Assembly: GCF_003970495.1 (NCBI RefSeq)
Contig: NZ_RXWW01000002.1
Location: forward strand, 1 to 64,000
DNA: 64,000 nucleotides
Direction of reading: 5' to 3'
DNA from: Staphylococcus pasteuri
GTDB lineage: Bacteria > Bacillota > Bacilli > Staphylococcales > Staphylococcaceae
Shown here: positions 34,423-43,250 of the stretch, piece after piece
How positions within the stretch are numbered: the first letter of the stretch is position 1
Layout: every line of letters starts with the position of its first letter
Notes under the pieces: generated by a model
Told to the model about the DNA's origin: nothing
Database searches by the model: none
What the model saw: the letters and a program-made list of their open reading frames with translations, nothing else
Position numbers and translations under genes: made by a program

Positions 34423-35502
34423 ATGAAAGAGAATTTACAAATAATAGATATTCACCATCACATTATTCCTAAAGTATATAAAGACGCATTACGTAAGATA
34501 GGTGTAACAACTGCTGGTGGCTATCCTATCAAGGATTGGAAGCCTGAGGACAGTCTTAATATGATGAATGAATTAAACATAAATATAGGTGTAACTTCTA
34601 TTTCAGAGCCGGCAACATTACCGTTTAATAAGAAGCAAGCTTCTAAAGTAGCTAGAGATGTAAATGAGTATCAAGCACAATTAAAGAAAGACTACCCAGA
34701 ACGTTTTAAAAGCTTTGCTTTACTACCGATGCCGCATGTTAAACAGTCAATCAATGAAGTAGCTTATGCTCTAGATGAATTGAAATTAGACGGTATTGGA
34801 TTGTTATCTAATTATGGAGATCAATATTTAGGCGACGATATATTTGAGCCTGTGATGAAAGCAATTAATGATCGTCATGGCGTGGTGTTTGTGCACCCTA
34901 GTTCGTCTTCAGATAAAGTGAAAAAACCTCAATATGTTGTAGCGGATTTTATAGAAGAATTTACCTTTAATACTACGCGAGCAGCGACTAATTTAATGTT
35001 GAGTGGTACGTTAGATCGTTATCCAAATATTACATTTATTTTGGCGCATGCTGGAGGTACGTTGCCGTATATAGAATGGCGAATTAACCAAACACTTGAA
35101 ACATTAAGTTATATAATGGTGAATCCGAAAGAACGTCTGAAGCCGTATTTAACGGGAAGTAAGACAAAGATGATTGGAGAAGTTGCTAAACATCCTATTC
35201 GCTATGGAAAAATGTTCAAAACATATCTACATAGTTTGAAGCGAATGTCACAATTACAATATTCTGCTGACGATTATATTCATCGATTTTATTATGATAC
35301 AGCACTTTCAACAGGTGACTCTACATTTGCGAGTTTGAAAGAAGTTACTGATACATCTCATATCGTTTTTGGCTCAGATGCACATTATGCACCTAACGAT
35401 TGGATTGCTAAAATGGAACAAGATATTGGAGCGTCTAATTATTTTGATGAAAATGAGCAGCATCAGATTTTTAATGACAATAGTAACGCATTGTTAAAAT
35501 AG
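34423..35502 (+). CDS. Amidohydrolase_2 (ACMSD-like) family protein
   Basis: The frame opens at 34384, but ATG 34423 (MKENLQIIDIHHHIIP) gives the normal family start, with AAAGTGAG upstream. The 359-residue product has metal ligands in DIHHHIIP, VFVHPSSSS, ILAHAGGTLPY and a C-terminal GSDAHYAP. It belongs to the ACMSD-like decarboxylase or hydrolase group and is longer than the paralogues at 2312 and 49585. A TetR operator (34339-34359) in its promoter ties it to the ABC exporter regulon. Substrate unknown, possibly an aromatic acid. Confidence 0.85.
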   Translation: MKENLQIIDIHHHIIPKVYKDALRKIGVTTAGGYPIKDWKPEDSLNMMNELNINIGVTSISEPATLPFNKKQASKVARDVNEYQAQLKKDYPERFKSFALLPMPHVKQSINEVAYALDELKLDGIGLLSNYGDQYLGDDIFEPVMKAINDRHGVVFVHPSSSSDKVKKPQYVVADFIEEFTFNTTRAATNLMLSGTLDRYPNITFILAHAGGTLPYIEWRINQTLETLSYIMVNPKERLKPYLTGSKTKMIGEVAKHPIRYGKMFKTYLHSLKRMSQLQYSADDYIHRFYYDTALSTGDSTFASLKEVTDTSHIVFGSDAHYAPNDWIAKMEQDIGASNYFDENEQHQIFNDNSNALLK

Positions 35503-35685
35503 TAACAGCTATCAATCGAAAGATTTTAAAGGGCAATAGCTATATTTCAATATGAATTGTTTGATTGACTACACTTTGATAGATACCATGAATCTGTTGC
35601 CAAAGATTAAATTTTTGCAGGTTAGGATATGGGTAATATTATTAAATGATCCTAATGGAACAACAGTATTAAAGGAGTATTTAAC

Positions 35686-36924
35686 ATGAGTGTATTTTCA
35701 AAAGATGAGCAATTACAAATATTAAAAGATTTGATAAAGATTAAAACCGTAAATGATAATGAAATTGAAGTAGCAAAATATTTACAATCATTACTACAAA
35801 AGCACGGTATCAAGGCAGAAATTGATGAAATTAAAGGGCATCATCATCGTGCTAATCTAATTGCCTCAATTGGCGAGGGTCATCCCGTTGTAGGTATTTC
35901 TGGTCACATGGACGTAGTATCGGAAGGTGATTATGGCAATTGGACATATCCACCATTTGAATTAACTGAAGAAGACGGCTTCTTATATGGTCGTGGGACA
36001 TCGGATATGAAAGCAGGGCTAGCTGCATTAGTCATTGCAATGATAGACATTCATGAACGTGGTTTATTGGAAAAAGGTACAATTAAGTTAATGGCGACAG
36101 CTGGAGAAGAAATGCAACAGCTCGGTTCCGAACAATTATACAAAGCAGGCTATATGGACGACGTAGATGCGCTTATCATTGCTGAACCATCTGAGTCAGG
36201 TATTGTCTATGCACATAAGGGTTCAATGGATTATCAAATTGTTTCTAGAGGACAAGCAGCACATAGTTCTGTGCCAATTGTTGGTAAAAATGCGATTAAA
36301 CCTTTATTAGATTTTGTGCGTAATATAGATGATGAATATGAACAACTTCAACAAGAATTAAATTATCAGCAATTAGATTTTTCTCATTTTATAGAAGGTG
36401 TTAAGAAAAGAATACAGGGCCCTATAGACGAACAACAACTAGCTCAAGTAGTCAAAGGTTTAGTTATTAATCACACTATGATTCATGGTGGTAATCAAGT
36501 GAATTCAATACCAGATAAGGCCACAACGGATTTTAATATCCGAACTGTTCCAGAATTTGATAATGATAAAGTAAAAGCACTATTCGACAAACATATCAAT
36601 CAAATTAATGGTGAAGGTGGACATCTTGAAGAGGATATATATTTAGATTTAGATCCAGTGCTTACAACAGGTGAGAATCGCTTAATAGCATTAGGTCAAC
36701 AAGTTGCAAAGACTATCTTTAATCGTGAGGTCGTTGCGACTCCAACTGTAGGCGTGACTGATGCCTCTAATTTACTTCGAGATAAAGATGAACACTTTCC
36801 ATTCTTAATGTTTGGACCTGGAACTGTACCACATCAAATCAATGAGCACGTCAATAAAGAAACATATCATCAATTTGTTGAGTACTATATTGAATTATTA
36901 ACGACTTATTTAAATGAGGATTAG
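35686..36924 (+). CDS. M20-family ArgE/DapE deacylase or peptidase
   Basis: The 412-residue metalloenzyme has the M20 di-zinc pattern: SGHMDVV (His74), GRGTSDMKAG (Asp107), AGEE (catalytic Glu141 and ligand Glu142), AEPSE, and a C-terminal HQINEH His. A lid or dimerisation domain lies at about 190-310. The family includes succinyl-diaminopimelate desuccinylase, acetylornithine deacetylase and dipeptidases; the exact acyl substrate cannot be fixed. Alone in its transcription unit, behind AAAGGAG. Confidence 0.86.
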   Translation: MSVFSKDEQLQILKDLIKIKTVNDNEIEVAKYLQSLLQKHGIKAEIDEIKGHHHRANLIASIGEGHPVVGISGHMDVVSEGDYGNWTYPPFELTEEDGFLYGRGTSDMKAGLAALVIAMIDIHERGLLEKGTIKLMATAGEEMQQLGSEQLYKAGYMDDVDALIIAEPSESGIVYAHKGSMDYQIVSRGQAAHSSVPIVGKNAIKPLLDFVRNIDDEYEQLQQELNYQQLDFSHFIEGVKKRIQGPIDEQQLAQVVKGLVINHTMIHGGNQVNSIPDKATTDFNIRTVPEFDNDKVKALFDKHINQINGEGGHLEEDIYLDLDPVLTTGENRLIALGQQVAKTIFNREVVATPTVGVTDASNLLRDKDEHFPFLMFGPGTVPHQINEHVNKETYHQFVEYYIELLTTYLNED

Positions 36925-36936
36925 TTTCTTAGTATT

Positions 36937-36985
36937 TGGAGTTAGCCTATGGAAACATAATATATGTCTTCGTAGGCTAACTCCA
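36937..36985. terminator. Terminator between M20 gene and small membrane protein gene
   Basis: TGGAGTTAGCCTA (36937-36949) and TAGGCTAACTCCA (36973-36985) are perfect 13-base arms between convergent genes. Confidence 0.9.
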
Positions 36986-36992
36986 TTTTAAT

Positions 36993-37259
36993 TTAAACTA
37001 ATAGTAATGGCGCAGAATATATAAGAAGTAAGACTGCGTTCAGTATTATTAATATGATAAGAGCAAAGCGATGCCCATATTTGAAAAGAGAAATTAAATT
37101 GATAATTAAAGTTATGATAATAAGAGTGGCACCTGGCCAATACCATAGTGAGAACGTGGTACCATTAAATAAGTTAGTAAAAAATGTTGTATAAACAACG
37201 AATAAATTAACTATACTTAAAATGATTGATAATAAATATAAGATGCGAGTTGATTTCAT
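36993..37259 (-). CDS. Small three-helix membrane protein
   Basis: The 88-residue protein has three hydrophobic helices (ILYLLSIILSIVNLFVVYTTF, GATLIIITLIINLISLF and FALIILIILNAVLLLIY), separated by short loops including FNGTTFSLWYWP. AAAGGACAG precedes the ATG. No family or partner is recognised. It ends at a terminator shared with the M20 gene. Confidence 0.65.
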   Translation of the reverse strand: MKSTRILYLLSIILSIVNLFVVYTTFFTNLFNGTTFSLWYWPGATLIIITLIINLISLFKYGHRFALIILIILNAVLLLIYSAPLLLV

Positions 37260-37417
37260 GATGTCTGTCCTTTCTAACCATGTATTTATATTAAGATAAT
37301 ATTATATAAGTTTGTTGTTCAGTTTGTAAATAGATTTAATGCGTCATTTATATTTTTGTATAAAGTGAGCTTCAGTAAGATATATAATCAAAAATGTTTG
37401 ATGAAGGAGAAAAATAG

Positions 37418-38155
37418 ATGAATGAGAGAAATGAAGTTATTAACAAGTTGCTAGAGCGTTCAGATATTCATGAAGGTATGCGCGTATTAGATATTGGTTG
37501 TGCTACTGGTGAAGTAACACAATTAATCGCCGAACGCGTAGGATCACAAGGAGAAGTTATTGGTATCGATTTGAATGAAGACTTATTGGCTAAAGCAATT
37601 GAAGGAAATGCATATCAAAATGTCAGTTATCAGTTACATGATATTTATCAATTACCCGAGACGTTAGGTCAATTTGATGCAATTGTTGGTCGACGCGTAT
37701 TAATGTACTTGCCTGATGTGAAACAAGCTTTATCTGTATTAAAAGGATTTTTAAAACCTGGCGGGCAATTTTGTTTTCAAGAGAGTGATGCGATTAATGG
37801 AGGAACGGGTGCAGACCAATTACCTAACCATCAAACTGCAATACAGTGGATCTGGGATACTGTTGAAAAAGAAGGTGGAGATATTCATATTGGACAAAAA
37901 CTATATCAATTATTTAACGAAATAGGTATGCGTGATATAGATTACTTCGCTGAAGCGGTGATTCATACTTCTGAAAATAATGATTTAGAATGGTTAGTGG
38001 GAATGATGTTACCTAGAATGAAAGCACACCAAGTAGTGGAAGAGGATTTTTCTATCGATACATTTAAAGGCAAATTAAATCACGAAGCGAATCAAAATCC
38101 AGCTGCTTTTATACGAGATATGGCCTTTGCCATAATAGGAAAAATCAAAAGTTAA
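37418..38155 (+). CDS. Class I SAM-dependent methyltransferase
   Basis: A 245-residue protein with the SAM-binding motif VLDIGCATGE (residues 23-32), acidic motif II (VIGIDLNEDLL) and motif IV/V (FDAIVGRRVLMYLPD, LKPGGQFCFQE). It resembles UbiE/MenG-type methyltransferases, but nothing identifies the acceptor. It is a single-gene unit with AAGGAG before the ATG and a terminator after. Confidence 0.85.
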   Translation: MNERNEVINKLLERSDIHEGMRVLDIGCATGEVTQLIAERVGSQGEVIGIDLNEDLLAKAIEGNAYQNVSYQLHDIYQLPETLGQFDAIVGRRVLMYLPDVKQALSVLKGFLKPGGQFCFQESDAINGGTGADQLPNHQTAIQWIWDTVEKEGGDIHIGQKLYQLFNEIGMRDIDYFAEAVIHTSENNDLEWLVGMMLPRMKAHQVVEEDFSIDTFKGKLNHEANQNPAAFIRDMAFAIIGKIKS

Positions 38156-38166
38156 TAAACAAGATA

Positions 38167-38203
38167 GAGGCTAGAATCCGCAAAATGGGTTCTAGCCTCG
38201 TTT
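38167..38203. terminator. Terminator between methyltransferase and isaB
   Basis: GAGGCTAGAA (38167-38176) and TTCTAGCCTC (38190-38199), perfect ten-base arms. Confidence 0.88.
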
Positions 38204-38221
38204 ATATATTAAAAGTTATGT

Positions 38222-38731
38222 TTAAGATACATTCGCGTATGTGACATATCCATTTTGTACAACAAAAACAATATGTCCTTTACCTACTTGATAGCTATAT
38301 AAGCCGTCGCCTTTCTTCTTAGTAGGACCATTTAATGGATTTTGGAAATCGTAGTGATTACCATATTTTTGTTTCACTTGTTTTAAAGTAATTGTATTTG
38401 GTTTGATTTTAAATTCTACATTATTTGCTTTGTGGTTTTTATATTGTTGGAAATTTTGATCATAAATATCTTTAGAATTATTAGGTGTTTGATACTTACT
38501 ATTTACTTTCACACCGTTGAATTCTACGTTACCTGCTTTTAGTCCATTGTAGAAAGATGAACTTAATACAAAATTGCCACCAGAAGCGGTATAACCATTA
38601 TATTTATACCAATATTGAGATGAAGCAGCATGAGCTTCGTGAGATGATACATTGTCTGCAGAAACACTTACTCCTAATGCAGTGCCGAGAATAATACTAC
38701 TAGCAACAAAAGTTTTTGTTAATTTCTTCAT
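38222..38731 (-). CDS. isaB: Immunodominant staphylococcal antigen B (IsaB)
   Basis: The 169-residue secreted protein has a signal peptide (KKLTKTFVASSIILGTALG, probable cut after HAA near residue 36). The mature part starts SQYWYKYNGYTASGGNFVL and continues with NGLKAGNVEFNGVKV, YDQNFQQYK and LKQVKQKYGNHYDF, close to S. aureus IsaB. The protein is extracellular and cell-surface associated and has been linked to nucleic acid binding and virulence. AGGAGTG precedes the ATG. Confidence 0.88.
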   Translation of the reverse strand: MKKLTKTFVASSIILGTALGVSVSADNVSSHEAHAASSQYWYKYNGYTASGGNFVLSSSFYNGLKAGNVEFNGVKVNSKYQTPNNSKDIYDQNFQQYKNHKANNVEFKIKPNTITLKQVKQKYGNHYDFQNPLNGPTKKKGDGLYSYQVGKGHIVFVVQNGYVTYANVS

Positions 38732-39014
38732 AAAGCATCACTCCTATATGATTTTGGTAGTGAAAACGCTACCTCTTTTAATTTACAATATTATTATAAG
38801 ATATTCAAACTTAAAGTATAAATTTATTTTCGTTTATTTTATTTAATGATATATAGTACATCAATCATTTATATCTATATTGTGAAATATTTTGTTTCGC
38901 GTCTATATTTATATAAAAATATAGTATAGTCTGTATGTATAAAGTATTTTTGCAATAAATGTAAATTTATGTATATTTAAATTAAATCATTAACTAAACA
39001 AAGGGGACTTATTA

Positions 39015-39968
39015 GTGAAGAAATTGTTATTTTTAAGTGGGACAGCACTTTTATTATTGGCAGCGTGTAATAATGATGACTCATCAAGTGGAAACAAAGG
39101 TGCATCAAATGTAGAAGATAGTCAAAAGAGTGAAAATAGCAGTAAAGGGGATAATTCTAAATCATCTTCTAGTAAAGACAGCTCAAATAAAGAAAGTAAT
39201 TCAGATAGTTCGAAAAGTTCATCTAGTAATGACATAGCTAACTTATCTGAGAAAGAGAAAGTAGCTTTAGTATTTTTAGCGAATGAATCAGGTAAATATG
39301 CGTTAACTAAGAATGATATTTTGACTGGTAGATATAAAAACCTATCTACAGAAGGAGATAAAACTGAAAAATTAGAGCACTTCGCGGTTAGTAGGGAGAT
39401 GGAAAATATTTCTAATGCACCAGAAGGTATGGAGTTTTATGTTGTATCCCCTTCTGTAGGAAATTTCGCATCAATCATTGGTGTTAGTAACGATAAAATT
39501 TTCATCGGTGCAACGCAAAGCCAAATACCTACTTATAAAGATGCTTTGAAAGTTGGAGAAGAACACGACACTAAAGAAGTCTACGAAAAATATAAAGATT
39601 CTAGTGAATTTGAATCAGTAGCTAACAAGATTAATATTTATGATAAAATGCCAACATACTCAGATGATGACGATGAAGAAAGTGATGACGATTCAAGTTC
39701 AGATGATGATAGTTCATCAGATAGTAGTTCTGATTCTGAAGAAGTTACACGTGATAACGTCATTGATAAAGTAGAATCCTACGAAGGAGAAAATTTAGAT
39801 ACAAATGAATATACATTTAAAGAACCTGAAAAAACAAGCGATGGTAAATGGGGATTCTCATATGACGATAAAGACGGTAATTTAGCAGGATCATATACTG
39901 TAGATGTTGATGATGGCTATGTGACGAAATATGATGAAAATGGTGACAAAATAGGATCAGGTTATTAA
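39015..39968 (+). CDS. Lipoprotein with Ser/Asp-rich linkers
   Basis: GTG 39015 follows AAAGGGGAC. The 317-residue product has a lipobox LLAAC (Cys18), so it should be lipid-anchored on the outer face of the membrane. A Ser/Asn/Lys-rich linker (about 20-75) leads to a folded domain (about 80-210), then a short Asp/Ser-rich stretch (SDDDSSSDDDSSSDSS) and a C-terminal beta-rich domain ending in DGYVTKYDENGDKIGS. No enzymatic motif is seen. A membrane protein gene follows 81 bases later and may be co-expressed. Confidence 0.8.
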   Translation: MKKLLFLSGTALLLLAACNNDDSSSGNKGASNVEDSQKSENSSKGDNSKSSSSKDSSNKESNSDSSKSSSSNDIANLSEKEKVALVFLANESGKYALTKNDILTGRYKNLSTEGDKTEKLEHFAVSREMENISNAPEGMEFYVVSPSVGNFASIIGVSNDKIFIGATQSQIPTYKDALKVGEEHDTKEVYEKYKDSSEFESVANKINIYDKMPTYSDDDDEESDDDSSSDDDSSSDSSSDSEEVTRDNVIDKVESYEGENLDTNEYTFKEPEKTSDGKWGFSYDDKDGNLAGSYTVDVDDGYVTKYDENGDKIGSGY

Positions 39969-40049
39969 GTTTTAATGCAACTCATAATAATGTATAAGAA
40001 GTATGTACCTTATAATCAACGACTTCTATAAGAAAGGATTAAATGAAAT

Positions 40050-40619
40050 ATGTTTGAAGCGCCTGTTATGGAATGGTTTATAACATCCCTCATTGTATTT
40101 GTAATTATTTTATTAGCTGTAGAATTAATCAATTCTATAAGTAAAAATAAGAAAAGAATAATGGACATAGCAATAGAGTTAGACAGTTGGGTAAAATATT
40201 GTTTGAGTTTGGCTTATGTTGTCCTTATTTCAATAGGTATCTACGAATTCACGTTTTATTTTATGTTAGAAGCAGCAACACTTTGGGCAATTGTATTTCC
40301 AGTTACAATCATTGTCATATTTACACCATACTTACTTTTATTTTTACCATTATTTAAATATACAAGTACTTGGGGAATATTTCCCATTATATTGTGGAGT
40401 ATGGTCAGCGCATTACCTTTAACTTATGGTATAAATCTATTAATAACTTCAAAAATGAGAACTACTGAATCTGATGTAGTCGCTTATACTAACGGTGAGG
40501 AAGTCTTTAAGTATGTCGGTGGCGCTTCGTTGGTTATAGTAGCAGTAACAGCCATGGTATTGATTATTATTAAATCAGTAACAAAAAAATATACAAAAGA
40601 ATTAATTAGTGAAGAATAA
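40050..40619 (+). CDS. Hypothetical multi-spanning membrane protein
   Basis: The 189-residue protein has about five hydrophobic segments, starting WFITSLIVFVIILLAVELI and ending LVIVAVTAMVLIIIKS. No motif is recognised. AGAAAGG precedes the start. It lies downstream of the lipoprotein gene on the same strand and ends at a strong terminator, so the two probably form an operon. Function unknown. Confidence 0.65.
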   Translation: MFEAPVMEWFITSLIVFVIILLAVELINSISKNKKRIMDIAIELDSWVKYCLSLAYVVLISIGIYEFTFYFMLEAATLWAIVFPVTIIVIFTPYLLLFLPLFKYTSTWGIFPIILWSMVSALPLTYGINLLITSKMRTTESDVVAYTNGEEVFKYVGGASLVIVAVTAMVLIIIKSVTKKYTKELISEE

Positions 40620-40622
40620 TAA

Positions 40623-40672
40623 AAAACCATCTCCCAATTGCGAGTTTATCCGCAGTTTTGGGAGATGGTTTT
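40623..40672. terminator. Bidirectional terminator
   Basis: AAAACCATCTCCCAA (40623-40637) pairs perfectly with TTGGGAGATGGTTTT (40658-40672), between convergent genes. Confidence 0.92.
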
Positions 40673-40684
40673 ATTCTATGAATG

Positions 40685-41713
40685 TTACGCTTTTTTGTTA
40701 CCAGGCATAGGAATGTTTAAGTGCATTAAATCAAATTTTTTAATTAATGTGCCAATAATGTAAGCGAGTATTAAGCTAGTAATTGCTACGGCAATAATTG
40801 TTATAGCGGATGATACTGGATTATTAAAGCCAAATAGTACAATGGCACCTGCAATAGGCGTTGCCATACCAGTTACGCCTATTTTTAGACCGCTAAATGT
40901 GATAATGCAAGCATTGACCATACCTATAATAGCGTTGGTTCCGTATAATACGGACGCATATTTTACAATTAAATCAATTTGTGTCAATGGTTCTATAAAG
41001 ACGGCGAAACGATTTGGTTTTTCGCCAATTTTTAAAATATTGAATAGCGTAAAGTTTACAAATGATGCGCCGGTACAAGTAATCGCACCGATAGCCATTG
41101 GTAGACCAGTTAGACCTAAAATACTTGCAAGTACCATTGAGCTTAATGGTGTCATACTTGTTACTGGAATAATAAGACCTAATATAATTGCTAATGCATA
41201 AGGACTACTATCGCCAACTGAGTTAACAGCGCCGGCAATTTGGTTTAATACGGCTGTAACTCCTGGATTGATTATAGAAGCGAGTCCATAAACTAATGCT
41301 GGTGCAATGAGTATAACTACGATTAAATCTAAACCTTCTGGTACTTTCTTTTGAATAAATTTAATGATGAATGCAACAATATATGCAGCGATAAACGCTG
41401 GTAATAAACTGAAATCTTTTAATACTAGACCTACAATAATAGCGAATACTGGTGATACGCCTAAATTGATACATGTGAGTATACCCACTGCGATACCACC
41501 TAGACTACCTGCAAGATCCCCGATGTCTTGTAAGAATTTAATATGTAAGATACCACCTATGGCATAGCTTAAGAATGCTTGGGGAAGGAATGTCGCACAA
41601 GCTGCACCTGATAATGCTTGTAAGCCTTCCTTACCGTATGGTGCAAATTTTAAAAATAAAGTCATTATAATTAACACGGCGACAAGTGTTCCAACGCCTA
41701 AAATAATATTCAT
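40685..41713 (-). CDS. PTS-type EIIC membrane protein (PTS_EIIC_2 family), second copy
   Basis: The 342-residue, roughly ten-helix protein has FAPYGKEGLQALSGAACATFLPQAFLSYAIGG near its start and TSMTPLSSMVLASILGLTGLPMAIGA further on, as in PF13303-type EIIC proteins. Like the copy at 17698 it has no neighbouring EIIA or EIIB gene, so it may borrow them or not be a phosphotransfer permease at all. AAAGGGG lies upstream of the ATG. Confidence 0.8.
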   Translation of the reverse strand: MNIILGVGTLVAVLIIMTLFLKFAPYGKEGLQALSGAACATFLPQAFLSYAIGGILHIKFLQDIGDLAGSLGGIAVGILTCINLGVSPVFAIIVGLVLKDFSLLPAFIAAYIVAFIIKFIQKKVPEGLDLIVVILIAPALVYGLASIINPGVTAVLNQIAGAVNSVGDSSPYALAIILGLIIPVTSMTPLSSMVLASILGLTGLPMAIGAITCTGASFVNFTLFNILKIGEKPNRFAVFIEPLTQIDLIVKYASVLYGTNAIIGMVNACIITFSGLKIGVTGMATPIAGAIVLFGFNNPVSSAITIIAVAITSLILAYIIGTLIKKFDLMHLNIPMPGNKKA

Positions 41714-42027
41714 GTATATTAACCCCTTTAGTACAATTTAAATACCATCTCTATAAAAAATCATTTCACAATTGTAACATAATGTTCAAAAAATTAAATC
41801 GCCCACAAATAATTATTATTAAATATTTAATCTTTTTGAAAATTCAAATTCAGAATTCGAGTTGTAAATCTATATAGAAGTTAAAAAAGTATACAATTCG
41901 TTTGGAAATCATTTGTTTATTTTTACAAAATAAATGTTTTAACAATATAGACATAAAATATAACAATTTACATGTATAAATTTATGTTTTGGGGTATATA
42001 ATATACACAACAGAGGGGGAGATTCTT
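41714..42027. other. Intergenic region between divergent genes
   Basis: Very AT-rich. It contains a TATAAT -10-like box at 41997-42002 for the downstream small gene, with no well-spaced -35. No other coding or RNA signal was seen. Confidence 0.5.
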
Positions 42028-42249
42028 ATGAAATTTTTCAAATTAGATTATCAACACAATAAAGATATTGTCGACGATAATGTTCTAACTATGTTTGTTA
42101 TTGCTAAAAATAAAGATGAAGTAGAAGAATTTGCTAAAAAAGTAGGCTACTCAGTGGAAAACATTAAAAAATTAAGCCAAAAAGAATTTGACCACGAAAA
42201 AGAAGTCACTGAACATTATAGATTGGAACATGCAGATCAATATTTATAA
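42028..42249 (+). CDS. Small hypothetical acidic protein
   Basis: ATG 42028 is chosen because GAGGGGGAG lies six bases upstream; the frame opens at 41989 without such a site. The 73-residue product (starting MKFFKLDYQHNKDIVDDN) is soluble, with a beta-alpha-beta-like start and a charged C-terminal helix (EKEVTEHYRLEHADQYL). It has a strong own terminator. No family recognised. Confidence 0.65.
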   Translation: MKFFKLDYQHNKDIVDDNVLTMFVIAKNKDEVEEFAKKVGYSVENIKKLSQKEFDHEKEVTEHYRLEHADQYL

Positions 42250-42284
42250 CGTTTAAGTGCAACAAGTAAAGTAATAAAAGGGGT

Positions 42285-42325
42285 AAGCTGTAGATTGCTA
42301 ATTATTGGCAGACTACAGCTTTTTG
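42285..42325 (+). terminator. Terminator of small gene
   Basis: AAGCTGTAG (42285-42293) pairs with CTACAGCTT (42313-42321), followed by T residues. Confidence 0.88.
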
Positions 42326-42429
42326 AATATCATTTAAAAAACTTATGATTATAGAGATAGAGACATTGATTGGTTGAGGTACTAGGTTCAATTTACATTG
42401 AATAATATAAAAACGAAAGGTGGATTACT

Positions 42430-42987
42430 ATGAGAGAAATTGAAAAACTTGATAAAGGTATGCCATATCATTTTGATGATAAAGAAGTAGCAGATCGTAA
42501 AGCAAGAGCCGCGCAATTATGCCAAGAATTTAATGCCATTCCTGCTACAGATTCAGAACAACAGGAAAAGAAAATTCGTGAAATATTAGGTTCGGCTGGA
42601 GATAACATTTCTTTTCAAGCTACATTCAATTGCGATAATGGAAGAAATATACATGTAGGGCATGATGTATTAACTAATTATAATCTTACTATTTTGGATA
42701 TTGCACCAGTAACAATAGGCAATCATGTCATGATAGGTCCAAACGTCGATATTTATACTGTTAATCATCCTTTGAGTGCAAAAGGCAGACGAGAATATTT
42801 AGCACAAGCAAGCCTAGTTAATATAGGAAATGATGTTTGGATAGGAGGCAAGGTAACTATTACACCAGGTGTTACGATAGGTGATAATGTAGTTATTGCG
42901 TCAGGTGCAGTAGTAACAAAAGATATACCTGATAACTCACTTGCAGCAGGTGTACCGGCTAAAGTCATTAAACAATTAGAAGAATAG
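42430..42987 (+). CDS. Sugar O-acetyltransferase (maltose/galactoside acetyltransferase type)
   Basis: The 185-residue protein has the N-terminal Mac domain (MPYHFDDKEVADRKARAAQLCQEFN) and a left-handed beta-helix of hexapeptide repeats (VTIGNHVMIGPNVDIY, VNIGNDVWIGGKVTITPGVTIGDNVVI), with the catalytic His113 in TVNHPL. Such enzymes acetylate a free sugar with acetyl-CoA, perhaps to detoxify or expel non-metabolisable sugars. Standard length and a GAAAGGTGG ribosome site. Confidence 0.9.
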   Translation: MREIEKLDKGMPYHFDDKEVADRKARAAQLCQEFNAIPATDSEQQEKKIREILGSAGDNISFQATFNCDNGRNIHVGHDVLTNYNLTILDIAPVTIGNHVMIGPNVDIYTVNHPLSAKGRREYLAQASLVNIGNDVWIGGKVTITPGVTIGDNVVIASGAVVTKDIPDNSLAAGVPAKVIKQLEE

Positions 42988-43250
42988 AGGCATAAACAGT
43001 TTTAATGAATCGCTAATTTCTGCAGTGAAGAATAAATCGGCTAATAATAAAGTTTTGAAAAGCTATACGAAAAAGGTCTGTTTAAATATGTAAAATCAAT
43101 TATTAAGTGCATTAAAATGTAATTTTATACATTTATGTGTAATGATGAACCATTATTGTCTAATTTTTAAAAATTTTCTTGTTATTTACATTTTTCCTTT
43201 ACAAAATATAATGTATAATGAACAAAAAATAACTAGGAGAATAAACAGAC

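Noticed and set aside
43171-43185. CodY-box-like sequence upstream of brnQ
   Set aside because: Only about 11 of 15 bases match the consensus in very AT-rich DNA; not enough to call a site.
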